Source: an uncultured Collinsella sp. (lineage in GTDB: Bacteria > Actinomycetota > Coriobacteriia > Coriobacteriales > Coriobacteriaceae). Taken from it: a stretch of DNA of 10,238 nt. The stretch lies in assembly GCA_958438125.1 (NCBI GenBank), contig CAUBQN010000049.1, forward strand, positions 1 through 10,238, read 5' to 3'. The notes below the pieces were generated by a model, which did no database searches, was not told where the DNA came from, and worked only from the letters and a program-made list of their open reading frames with translations. Positions 1 through 6,528 of this stretch are shown in pieces. A program made the translations under genes and the position numbers. Position 1 is the first letter of the stretch. Each line of letters starts with the position of its first letter.

Positions 1-1761
1 TTATGCCTCGAGGTTTTCCTCGATCCAGGCGACGGCACCCTTGGGATCCTTAGTGAGGTCGATGTACTGTTTGCCCTTGGGCGACAGCAGCGTGATGCCC
101 AGGCGGTCGGTGTCGGCCTTCATCTCGTTGTAATAGGTGCGAACCTGCGGAGCCAGGACGATGACGTTGTACTGGTCCATGATGGCGTAGTGGCTGCCGT
201 AGGCACCGGCGTTGGCGGTAATGTCGATGCCCAGCTCGTCGGCGCCTTCCTTAAGCGCGTTGGCGAGCAGTGCAGAGGTGCCGGCGCCAGCGCACAGAAC
301 CAGAACCCTCAGATCCTTGCCCTTAAGGGCGGACGGAGCTGCGGAGGCCTCAGTGGCAGAAGCGGTCTCGACAACAGGAGCCTCAACGGCGGGGGCGGCA
401 GCGGTCTTGACGGCCTTGGTCTCCTCGGCCTCTTCTTCGGCCAGGGTCTCGGCCTCCTGCTTGCACAGGACGTTGTCGTAGGCCTTGCAGAACGGGTAGT
501 AGATCAAGAAGTCAACGACCAGCAGGACGACAACCAGGACCAGAGAGATCGGCTGGAAGTTGGTGTCGATGAAGGTGCCGATCGGTCCGGGGAGTGCCCA
601 CGGCATGGCATAGATAAAGCCGTTCATGCCCAAAAAGTCGATGAAGAACTTACCAATGAGGACGTTGGCCACGGGGGCAAACAGGAACGGGATCAGGAAG
701 TACGGGTTGAGGATGATGGGCGCGGCGAACAGCAGCGGCTCGTTGACGGCGAACATCACGGGCACGACAGAGGCTTTGCCGACGGCCTTGAGCTGCTTGG
801 AGCGCATAAAGAGCAGGAAGATGATCGGGACAATGAACGTGGCGCCGGTGCCGCCGAGTTCGCCGATGTAGTTACCGAAGTTTTCGGTCAGGGCGAGGGC
901 GGGGTGACCGCCGGCCTGCAGCGTGGCGAGGTTGGTGGTGATGTTGCCAAACAGCGCGGCGTTGAGGGCAGGCTTAACGACCGAGGGGCCGTGGATGCCC
1001 ATGAACCAGAACAGCGGGATCATGAACCAGATGAGGGCGAGGCCGGCGTAGGAATCGGCAGCGGCGAACAGCGGGCTCACCAGCGTGGAGATGACGTTGG
1101 CAAACGGGACGGCCAAGCAGGTGCGGCAGATAACGTCGATGACGGCGACAAACAGGATGGAGAAGCTGAAGGCGAAGATGTCGCGGAAGTTCTGGGCGAT
1201 GGCGCCGGGGACTTCTTTGGGCAGCTTGATGGTGATGTCTCGCTTAATGCAGAAGGCATAGATGTTGACCGTGGCAAATGCGGCGACAAAGGAGCTCAGC
1301 AGGCCCTTGGTGCCCATGTTGTCGGTAAAGAACACCGAGACATCGGCGCCGTCGATCTTGGCACTCGTCTGGGTAACGGCCAAGATGAGCATAGCGCACA
1401 TGGCGGCGACCATGGTGCTCGTGGCGTTGATGGCCTTGCCGGCAGGCATGCGGCGGTTCTTGGAGCCGGTCAGCGCGCTTGCGGTGGTGCCGGCGACCAT
1501 GATGCCCACGACGCCCATCGTGAAGTTGTAAACCTTGTTGCAGAAGTTCACGACGTCGACGTTCCACCAGTCGGGCAGCGTAAAGCCGCCGACCGTGGCG
1601 ACAACGCCCGGCAGGGTCGAAATAAGCAGGAAGACAGAAGAAGACAGGATGATGGGCATTGCTGCCAAAAAGCCGTCTTTAATGGCCTGAAGGTAGATGT
1701 TCTTAGAGACCTTGTCGAAGTACGGCTGACCTTTCTCCAGGAACTTAACGATCGATTCCAT
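1..1761 (-). CDS. PTS lactose/cellobiose-family EIICB permease, cassette A
   Basis: This is a complete 586-residue gene (stop TAA at 1-3) for a membrane permease that imports and phosphorylates a beta-linked disaccharide. The IIC part spans about residues 10-430, is strongly hydrophobic, and contains the family motifs GIHGPS (His257) and VNEPLLF (Glu341), which match the sugar-contacting His and Glu of the ChbC/LacE IIC fold. An Ala/Glu/Pro-rich linker (about 432-480) leads to a IIB domain with LVLCAGAGTSALLANAL; Cys490 is the expected phosphocysteine. The IIC-IIB fusion and length match LacE (about 570 residues) rather than the split CelA/CelB form. GAGGAG at 1770-1775 lies 8 nt from the ATG. 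It is second in an operon behind the hydrolase at 1938-3380. Compared with cassette B it has HGPSVVKP instead of HGPSIVEP and a different 100-150 region, so its substrate may not be lactose itself. Family is secure; substrate is not. Confidence 0.93.
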   Translation of the reverse strand: MESIVKFLEKGQPYFDKVSKNIYLQAIKDGFLAAMPIILSSSVFLLISTLPGVVATVGGFTLPDWWNVDVVNFCNKVYNFTMGVVGIMVAGTTASALTGSKNRRMPAGKAINATSTMVAAMCAMLILAVTQTSAKIDGADVSVFFTDNMGTKGLLSSFVAAFATVNIYAFCIKRDITIKLPKEVPGAIAQNFRDIFAFSFSILFVAVIDVICRTCLAVPFANVISTLVSPLFAAADSYAGLALIWFMIPLFWFMGIHGPSVVKPALNAALFGNITTNLATLQAGGHPALALTENFGNYIGELGGTGATFIVPIIFLLFMRSKQLKAVGKASVVPVMFAVNEPLLFAAPIILNPYFLIPFLFAPVANVLIGKFFIDFLGMNGFIYAMPWALPGPIGTFIDTNFQPISLVLVVVLLVVDFLIYYPFCKAYDNVLCKQEAETLAEEEAEETKAVKTAAAPAVEAPVVETASATEASAAPSALKGKDLRVLVLCAGAGTSALLANALKEGADELGIDITANAGAYGSHYAIMDQYNVIVLAPQVRTYYNEMKADTDRLGITLLSPKGKQYIDLTKDPKGAVAWIEENLEA

Positions 1762-1869
1762 AGTTCACGCTCCTCTTTGCATGAAATCTTAATGGCATGG
1801 ACGTTGAAAACCTATATGGTCTCCCGCTTGCTAAAAGCCCGGGTGCAGGCGGGGTCGGTCCCAGGGGGA

Positions 1870-1916
1870 GAGAGGGGAGCGGCTGGGTTTGTATCGCATA
1901 GGGCCGCTCCCTTCTC
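1870..1916 (-). promoter_or_regulatory. Intercistronic stem-loop between hydrolase and permease of cassette A
   Basis: Bases 1870-1883 pair with 1903-1916 over 14 positions (one G-U), leaving a 19-nt loop. On the minus-strand transcript the stem starts about 20 nt after the hydrolase stop codon. No T-run follows it, so it is a poor intrinsic terminator. It more likely protects the 3' end of the upstream message or sets the expression ratio between the two genes. The rest of the 176-bp gap (1762-1937) shows no convincing promoter, only a CATATA-like stretch without a good -35. Confidence 0.55.
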
Positions 1917-1937
1917 GGGGGAAAGCGAGGCGATGCG

Positions 1938-3380
1938 CTACTGCGCGTCCGCCATAGTGTCGGCGAGCTCCTTGTACCAGAGTGCCGACTGCTTGATGTA
2001 GCGTTTTTGCGTGTCGAAGTCGATGTAGAACAGGCCGTAGCGCTTGTTATAGCCATTGGCCCACGAGAACTGGTCCTGCAGGCTCCAGATAAAGTAGCCC
2101 TGGACGTCGACGCCCTCGGCGTGCGCCTGGAGCACCTTCTCCATGTGCTGGTCGACAAAGTCGATGCGCTCGGGATCGGCGACGATGCCGTTTGCGTCGG
2201 GCTCGGGGTCCTTGTGGCCCAGGCCGTTTTCGGTGATATAGATGACGGGGAGGTTGGGATAGGTGGCGCTGATGTGCTTGAGCGTGTCGTAGAGGCCTTG
2301 CGGGTAGATGAGCCAATCCCAGTCGGTGGTGGGGATACCCGGCATATCGACCTGCTGCCCGACGCCCTTAAACTTAAAGCACGAGGTGCCCTTGTCTCCG
2401 GTGCCGTTAAAGCTGTTGGTTGACTCGCCATCGTAGGCGGCGATAAACGCCGACTGATAGTAGTTGAGGCCGAACATATCGTTGCGGGGCGCCGCCTTGG
2501 CGAGCTCCTCCATGTCGCTGTCCTCAACCGTAAGTGTGGCGTTGTTGGCACGCAGAATCTCGTTGATGAGTGAGAGGGTGCGCGCGGAGTAGTGACCCAG
2601 GAAGGCGCCGTCCATGATGAAGTCGGTGTAGAAGGCGTTGTACAGGTCGGCGGCGTGCTGGTCGGCGGGCGAGTCGGTGGCAGGATATGCCGGCGTCAGG
2701 ACGTTGACCATGCCAATGCGTCCGCCCAGGTGCTCGGTCTCGTCAAGATCCTTATACAGGTTGACGGCGCGGGCGTGGGCAACGAGCTCGTTGTGCTGGC
2801 TCTGGATGCCGCTCGTCACATCAAAGTGATGGTTGGGCGGGAAGTTGCCTTGGATGTATTGGGAGTGCGAGAGGCTGATGAGCTCGTTGATGGTGAACCA
2901 ATTTTTGACCTCGCGGAACTCGCGGAAGCAGAACTCGGCATAGCGCACATAGGCGTCGACGGTCTTGCGGTTGAGCCAGTCGCCCTGGTTGAACAGGGCG
3001 GCGGGGGAGTCAAAGTGATGCAGGGACACATAGGGCTCGACGCCATACTTTTTGCAGCAGGCGAACAGCTCGTGGTAGTGCTTAACGCCCTCGGCGAGGG
3101 GTTCGGCATCGTCGCCGTTGGGGAAGATGCGGGTCCAGGCGATGGACACACGAATGGCGTTGAGTCCATGCTCGGCAGAAAGGCGGATATCCTCCTCGTA
3201 GCGGTTGTAGAAATCACTGGCCGGGTCGGGCAAAAAGCGACCCTGGGCGACAAGGTAATCGTCCCACATGGTCTTACCCTTGCCTGCCACCTTCGTGGAA
3301 CCTTCCGTTTGGTACGCGGCGGTTGCGGCGCCCCAAACAAAGCCCTTCGGCAGCTGCTGTACGCGGTTTAGCAAAGACAT
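1938..3380 (-). CDS. GH1 6-phospho-beta-galactosidase-like hydrolase, cassette A
   Basis: This is a cytoplasmic GH1 enzyme that cleaves the 6-phosphorylated disaccharide delivered by the PTS. In numbering from the first ATG (3386), the acid/base is Glu168 in FTINE and the nucleophile is Glu386 in ITENGLG. The phosphate-binding triad is Ser441, Lys448 and Tyr450 in FSWANGYNKRYG, with the +7/+9 spacing of LacG Ser428/Lys435/Tyr437. Trp442 follows the serine, as in LacG; BglA-type 6-phospho-beta-glucosidases usually have a smaller residue there, so a galactoside substrate is favoured. Two in-frame ATGs exist, at 3386 and 3380. GAGAGGG at 3390-3396 sits only 3 nt from the first but 9 nt from the second, so I start at 3380 (480 residues). 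It is first gene of operon A, facing the LacI gene. A 6-phospho-beta-glucosidase role remains possible. Confidence 0.93.
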   Translation of the reverse strand: MSLLNRVQQLPKGFVWGAATAAYQTEGSTKVAGKGKTMWDDYLVAQGRFLPDPASDFYNRYEEDIRLSAEHGLNAIRVSIAWTRIFPNGDDAEPLAEGVKHYHELFACCKKYGVEPYVSLHHFDSPAALFNQGDWLNRKTVDAYVRYAEFCFREFREVKNWFTINELISLSHSQYIQGNFPPNHHFDVTSGIQSQHNELVAHARAVNLYKDLDETEHLGGRIGMVNVLTPAYPATDSPADQHAADLYNAFYTDFIMDGAFLGHYSARTLSLINEILRANNATLTVEDSDMEELAKAAPRNDMFGLNYYQSAFIAAYDGESTNSFNGTGDKGTSCFKFKGVGQQVDMPGIPTTDWDWLIYPQGLYDTLKHISATYPNLPVIYITENGLGHKDPEPDANGIVADPERIDFVDQHMEKVLQAHAEGVDVQGYFIWSLQDQFSWANGYNKRYGLFYIDFDTQKRYIKQSALWYKELADTMADAQ

Positions 3381-3458
3381 ATGCATACACCCTCTCGTCT
3401 CGCTGTTCGATATTGTGCGTTTGCGCTCAGGAGGCTCCCTGGTTAGCGTTCAGCGGTG

Positions 3459-3482
3459 AAAAAGCCCGATAAACACTGGCTT
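3459..3482 (-). terminator. Terminator-like hairpin in the leader of operon A
   Basis: On the minus strand AAGCC (3482-3478) pairs with GGCTT (3466-3462) around an 11-nt loop. The 3' arm runs directly into a run of five T. The stem is only 5 bp, so it would be a weak stop or pause site. It lies between the operators and the hydrolase start, about 80 nt before the gene, where it could attenuate the operon. Confidence 0.3.
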
Positions 3483-3501
3483 AAAATGATTAGAACCAAA
3501 A

Positions 3502-3515
3502 TGAGCACGTGAACA
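3502..3515. promoter_or_regulatory. LacI-type operator A1
   Basis: The sequence is TGAGCACGTGAACA, centred on CpG 3508/3509. It differs by one base from A2. It lies exactly 22 bp (two helical turns) from A2, so dimers bound to both would sit on the same DNA face. Confidence 0.75.
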
Positions 3516-3523
3516 TTTGACAA

Positions 3524-3537
3524 TGAGCACGTTAACA
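3524..3537. promoter_or_regulatory. LacI-type operator A2
   Basis: The sequence is TGAGCACGTTAACA, centred on CpG 3530/3531, an imperfect palindrome with outer TG/CA and inner ACGT conserved. If the leftward promoter at 3549-3554 is right, A2 and A1 both lie just downstream of its start site and would block transcription of operon A. Confidence 0.78.
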
Positions 3538-3548
3538 TCCGGCTGGGA

Positions 3549-3554
3549 TGTATA
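3549..3554 (-). promoter_or_regulatory. Candidate -10 box for operon A
   Basis: On the minus strand this reads TATACA, a 4-of-6 match to the sigma-70 -10 box. The -35 region is weak (GCTGTT or CTGTTT). Support comes mainly from position: the start site would fall near 3542, placing operators A2 and A1 directly downstream. The leader would be about 160 nt and include the hairpin at 3459-3482. Confidence 0.35.
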
Positions 3555-3613
3555 GAAACAAAACAACTTCAAACAGCCGCGAACGGTTGTATTTGTTCGG
3601 TAAGCGGTTTTGA

Positions 3614-3643
3614 TTGACAGAAGTTTTCATGTTGTGGTATATG
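3614..3643 (+). promoter_or_regulatory. Promoter of the cassette A regulator
   Basis: A perfect -35 TTGACA (3614-3619), an 18-bp spacer and -10 TATATG (3638-3643) are visible. The -10 is preceded by TGG, giving an extended -10 (TGn). The start site should be near 3650, so operator A3 (3656-3669) begins a few bases downstream. This is the layout of an autorepressed regulator gene. Confidence 0.68.
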
Positions 3644-3655
3644 GCTCGGGTATCA

Positions 3656-3669
3656 TGAGCACGTTATCA
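3656..3669. promoter_or_regulatory. LacI-type operator A3
   Basis: The sequence is TGAGCACGTTATCA, centred on CpG 3662/3663, 13 of 14 bases identical to A2. It sits just downstream of the predicted start site of the regulator gene. Bound repressor here could also loop to A1/A2, about 132-154 bp away. Confidence 0.72.
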
Positions 3670-3721
3670 ATGTATGTACGATGCACCATGGGCGCGGGGA
3701 ATAGTTGGGAAGCAGGTTAGC

Positions 3722-4759
3722 GTGGAAGGCATGGATCAGCAGACAAGGAATGGTCGTTCGGCGAGCGCGGCAGAGGTTGCGGCGCTCGCTGGCGTGAGCC
3801 GCCAGACTGTGTCTCGCGTGGTCAACGGTATGCCCAACGTGACGGAAAAGACGCGCAAGCGTGTGCTGGCCGCCATGGAAGAGCTGGGCTTTCGTCCCAA
3901 TTTTGCTGGAGCGGCGTTGCGCGGCGGGTCGTATCGTTCTATTGGCCTGTGCATGTACAACATCACACGTGTCGGTAACCTGGCGACGCTCGAGGGTATC
4001 ATGCAAGCGGCGCGCGAGCACGATTTTGCCGTCACTATGATCGAGATGGGCGGCGACAAGCCCTATGCACTTGCCGATGCCTCGCGCCGCATGGTCGAGC
4101 GACCCGTCGACGGCATGATTCTCAACATGAACCGCATGGCTCCCGATTTTGAGGAGTTTGTTCCCCAGCCGGGAGTGCGAACGGTCATCCTGTCCATGTA
4201 TGCGCATCCGCGCTGCACGACGATCGACTCCGACCAGTATGGTTCGTGCGAGCTGTTGACCAATTATCTGCTGGAACATGGTCACTCGAATATGCGGTTT
4301 GTGGCGGGTCCGGAAAACTCGATTTCCTCGCGTTTTCGTGAGGCCGGTTGGCGCGATACGCTGGGTCGTGCTCATGTCGATGCCGCTCCGATGCTGCGTG
4401 GCGATTGGAGTGCGGACAGTGGGTACGCCATGGGCGAGCGGATTGCGGCCGAGGTGCTTGCCGGCGGGTCGCAGGCGCCGACTGCCGTGCTTGCGGCAAA
4501 TGACCAGATGGCGCTGGGCGTTATCGCCGCGCTCGAGAACGCGGGCCTGTCCGTGCCCGACGACGTGAGCGTGGTTGGTATCGACGACGCACTCGAGGGA
4601 CTTGTTCCTCACAATCGGCTGACGACGCTGCGATTTGATTTGCGCGGTGTCGGTAAGCTTGCGTTTGAGGCGGCGATTGGAGAGAGCTCGTCTATCGAGG
4701 CGATTCATGTGCCGAGTACGCTGGTCGAACGCTCGACTGTTAGGGACATACGGGGTTAG
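3722..4759 (+). CDS. LacI-family transcriptional repressor, cassette A
   Basis: This is a sugar-responsive DNA-binding repressor, expected to control operon A and itself. Residues are numbered from ATG 3731. The helix-turn-helix (about 13-32) reads AAEVAALAGVSRQTVSRVVN; Arg24 and Gln25 occupy the LacI Tyr17/Gln18 recognition positions. The hinge leucine is Leu63 (AALRGG), which in LacI inserts at the central CpG of the operator. The ligand domain keeps LacI-like pocket motifs: SSRFREAGW (LacI Arg197 region), RGDWSADSGY (Trp226, like LacI Trp220), AANDQMALG (Asn257) and VGIDD. This suggests a galactoside or its phosphate as inducer. The start is uncertain. GTG 3722 has AGCAGG 5 nt upstream, ATG 3731 has GGAAGG only 1 nt away, and ATG 3674 has no ribosome site and overlaps the leader. 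I favour GTG 3722 (345 residues). Confidence 0.92.
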   Translation: MEGMDQQTRNGRSASAAEVAALAGVSRQTVSRVVNGMPNVTEKTRKRVLAAMEELGFRPNFAGAALRGGSYRSIGLCMYNITRVGNLATLEGIMQAAREHDFAVTMIEMGGDKPYALADASRRMVERPVDGMILNMNRMAPDFEEFVPQPGVRTVILSMYAHPRCTTIDSDQYGSCELLTNYLLEHGHSNMRFVAGPENSISSRFREAGWRDTLGRAHVDAAPMLRGDWSADSGYAMGERIAAEVLAGGSQAPTAVLAANDQMALGVIAALENAGLSVPDDVSVVGIDDALEGLVPHNRLTTLRFDLRGVGKLAFEAAIGESSSIEAIHVPSTLVERSTVRDIRG

Positions 4760-4769
4760 GTCCTACTCC

Positions 4770-4830
4770 GTTTGTCTCGATTTGTAACAGGTAGACGGTC
4801 AAAAGCGGGCTACGTGTTACAGATTTAGAT
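4770..4830. repeat. Palindromic GTTTGTCTC repeat, copy 1 (degenerate)
   Basis: The left arm GTTTGTCTCGATTTGTAACA is followed by a GTAG...CTAC inner stem and a right arm TGTTACAGATT. The inner core (4783-4794 with 4810-4821) pairs well except for one G-G mismatch. The outer right arm has decayed compared with copy 2. It begins 10 bp after the regulator stop codon and could also act as that gene's 3' hairpin. Confidence 0.75.
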
Positions 4831-4850
4831 TCTTCGGAAAGAGCAATCCT

Positions 4851-4915
4851 GTTTGTCTCGATCTGTAACAGCTAGGACCAAAAAACTCGGCTAGATGTTA
4901 CAGATTGAGACAAAC
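4851..4915. repeat. Palindromic GTTTGTCTC repeat, copy 2 (near-perfect)
   Basis: Arms 4851-4875 and 4891-4915 are 25-nt inverted repeats with one mismatch (4871/4895) and one G-U pair (4860/4906), around a 15-nt loop. The left arm starts GTTTGTCTCGATCTGTAACA and the right arm mirrors it, ending GACAAAC. It lies 81 bp from copy 1 in the same orientation. Size and form suggest a REP- or MITE-like dispersed element. No target-site duplication is visible. Confidence 0.82.
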
Positions 4916-4931
4916 GGCTTCCGACCTGCAC

Positions 4932-4978
4932 AAAAAGGCCGGGGGGCGGCGCGCCGTGTGACGTGCCGCCCCCCGGCT
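4932..4978 (-). terminator. Strong intrinsic terminator of operon B
   Basis: Bases 4938-4950 and 4965-4977 form a perfect 13-bp, all-G/C stem around a 14-nt loop. On the minus strand the stem is followed by C then TTTTT (4936-4932), so it terminates the leftward EIICB-hydrolase transcript about 45 bp after the hydrolase stop. No T-run follows on the plus strand, so it is one-directional. Confidence 0.9.
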
Positions 4979-5022
4979 GAGAAATGGGGACAGGTTGTGT
5001 GAGCGGGCAACCCCGCCAGTCA

Positions 5023-6462
5023 CTAGTCCAGACGACGGGTCTGCGCCACGTGCTTATACCAGTAGGCGCTTGCCTTGGGCGTGCGCTTCTGGGTTTCAAA
5101 GTCAACGTAGAAGAAGCCGTAACGCTTGTTGTAACCATTGGTCCAGGAGAACTGATCCTGCAGGCTCCACAGGAAGTAGCCACCCACGTTGACGCCCACC
5201 TCCATGGCCTTGAGCAACCAGCGCAGGTGCTGCTCGATGTAGTCGATGCGCGGCTGGTCGTCCACAAAACCGTCCTTGTAGGGGTCCTTGTAGCCCATGC
5301 CGTTCTCGGTGATGAAGATTTGCTTGTAGTTGGGGTAGCGCTGCTTAATGTAGACGAGCAGATCGAACAGGCCCTCGGGATAGATGATCCAGTCCCAGTC
5401 GGTGGTGGGGATGCCAGGCTTGTTCACATGCTCGCCAATGCCCTTAACGCGCCAGCGGCCGGTGCCCTTCTCACCCGTACCGTTGTGGTGCAGGTCGTTC
5501 TCGCCGTCGTAAGCCTTCAAGAAGCGGCACTGGTAGTTGTTAACGCCCAGGTAGTCGTTGTAGAGCGCGGCCTCGCGCATGATTTCCAGATCCTCGTCTA
5601 GGATCTCGATGGTGCCGCCCGAGACGGCAGCCAGGCGGTTGGCGCACTCGAGGGTGTCGGGGGCATAGTCGCCGCGGAAGGTGGCGTCGAGCAGAAACTG
5701 GTTCTGCAGCACGTGCTCGTTGTTGGCGGCCTTGATGTCGGCGGGGTCGTTCTCGTTGAGCGGATACTTAAACTCCAGCGACTGAATGACGCCGATTTTG
5801 CCCTTAAAACCGCCGTTGTGGAAAGCCAGCACGGCCTTGGCGTGGGCGAGCATCATGTTGTGCTCGCACTGGAAGGCCTCGGCCAGATGAGCTTTGACGC
5901 CACCGGGGAAGGTGCCCTCGATGTAGGTGTTGGAGGCGTCGGCCCAAATCTCGTTAAAGGTGAACCAGTAGGTTACCTGGTCGGCGTACTCCTTAAAGCA
6001 GAAGGTGGCAAAGTCCACAAAGGCATCGATGGTCTCGCGGTTGAGGAAGTCGCCCTTCTCAAAGAGAGTCAGCGGCGTGTCAAAGTGGTGCAGCGTGACG
6101 AACGGCTCAACGTGGTGCTTGTGGCACTCGGCGAAGAGATCGTGGTAGAACTGGACGCCCTCGGGGTTGATTTCGCCGGTGCCGTTGGGGAAGATGCGGC
6201 TCCAGGCGATGGAGAGGCGAATGCCGTTGATGCCGAACTCCTCGCACAGCTCCAGGTCGACGGGGTACTGGTTGTAGAAGTCCGAAGCGGGATCGGGGGA
6301 GAAGCGCCCCTGGGCCTCCAGAAAGTCGTCCCAGGCAACCTTGCCCTTACCGTGAGTGCGGGTCTCGCCCTCTACCTGGTAGGCAGCGGTGGCGCCGCCA
6401 AAGACAAAGTCCTCGGGAAACTGCGCGGGCGGGTTGGTGACGCTAGCAGGATTAACGGACAT
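5023..6462 (-). CDS. lacG: 6-phospho-beta-galactosidase (GH1), cassette B
   Basis: This 479-residue cytoplasmic GH1 enzyme should split lactose-6-phosphate into galactose-6-phosphate and glucose. The acid/base is Glu171 (FTFNE) and the nucleophile Glu386 (ITENGMG). Ser439, Lys446 and Tyr448 in FSWTNGYNKRYG form the phosphate clamp with exact LacG spacing, and Trp440 is the LacG-type residue after the serine. Long stretches resemble lactococcal LacG: FGGATAAYQ, SIAWSRIFP, ECHKHHVEPFVTLHHFDTP, DWDWIIYPEGL, YVDFETQ. It is second in operon B, 66 bp after lacE, with a stem-loop in the gap and the strong terminator just beyond its stop. The ribosome site is weak (GGAT 4 nt before the ATG). The paralogue at 1938-3380 keeps the same active site. 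Confidence 0.95.
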   Translation of the reverse strand: MSVNPASVTNPPAQFPEDFVFGGATAAYQVEGETRTHGKGKVAWDDFLEAQGRFSPDPASDFYNQYPVDLELCEEFGINGIRLSIAWSRIFPNGTGEINPEGVQFYHDLFAECHKHHVEPFVTLHHFDTPLTLFEKGDFLNRETIDAFVDFATFCFKEYADQVTYWFTFNEIWADASNTYIEGTFPGGVKAHLAEAFQCEHNMMLAHAKAVLAFHNGGFKGKIGVIQSLEFKYPLNENDPADIKAANNEHVLQNQFLLDATFRGDYAPDTLECANRLAAVSGGTIEILDEDLEIMREAALYNDYLGVNNYQCRFLKAYDGENDLHHNGTGEKGTGRWRVKGIGEHVNKPGIPTTDWDWIIYPEGLFDLLVYIKQRYPNYKQIFITENGMGYKDPYKDGFVDDQPRIDYIEQHLRWLLKAMEVGVNVGGYFLWSLQDQFSWTNGYNKRYGFFYVDFETQKRTPKASAYWYKHVAQTRRLD

Positions 6463-6485
6463 GATGATCCAATCGTCTAAATCGA

Positions 6486-6519
6486 AGGGCCAGCCGGTCT
6501 TGGATGGTCGGCTGGCCCT
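6486..6519 (-). promoter_or_regulatory. Intercistronic stem-loop between lacE and lacG
   Basis: AGGGCCAGCCG (6486-6496) and its complement (6509-6519) form a perfect 11-bp stem, extendable by three pairs including two G-U. It begins 9 nt after the lacE stop. The T-run after it is poor, so it is more likely a partial terminator or an mRNA-stabilising hairpin that lowers lacG relative to lacE or protects lacE mRNA. Cassette A has a comparable hairpin at the same operon position. Confidence 0.65.
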
Positions 6520-6528
6520 GGGCGTTAC

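Larger units (their letters stand above)
3381..3721. promoter_or_regulatory. Divergent control region A
   Basis: This 341-bp, AT-richer stretch separates operon A (leftward) from its regulator gene (rightward). It carries three near-identical operators, a good rightward promoter, a weaker leftward promoter candidate and a leader hairpin, each listed separately. It also has GAACGGT at 3581-3587, a 7-mer seen again in the other two control regions. No coding sequence is supported here. Confidence 0.8.

Noticed and set aside
1793..1806. CATGGACGTTGAAA in the gap before the cassette A EIICB gene as a fourth A-type operator
   Set aside because: Only 8 of 14 bases match the A operators and the outer TG/CA pair is missing.
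190..2001. Long plus-strand open frame of about 600 codons opposite the cassette A EIICB gene
   Set aside because: It is antisense to a clear PTS permease and its product is an Asp/Gly/Glu/Val-rich shadow typical of GC-rich DNA, with no domain I recognise and no ribosome site.
3674..3721. Upstream ATG at 3674 as start of the cassette A regulator
   Set aside because: It has no ribosome site, lies right after operator A3 in the leader, and would add a tail before the HTH that the family normally lacks.
4770..4915. CRISPR array
   Set aside because: Only two units, each a hairpin with an internal variable loop, of unequal conservation, with no further repeats and no cas genes in the window.
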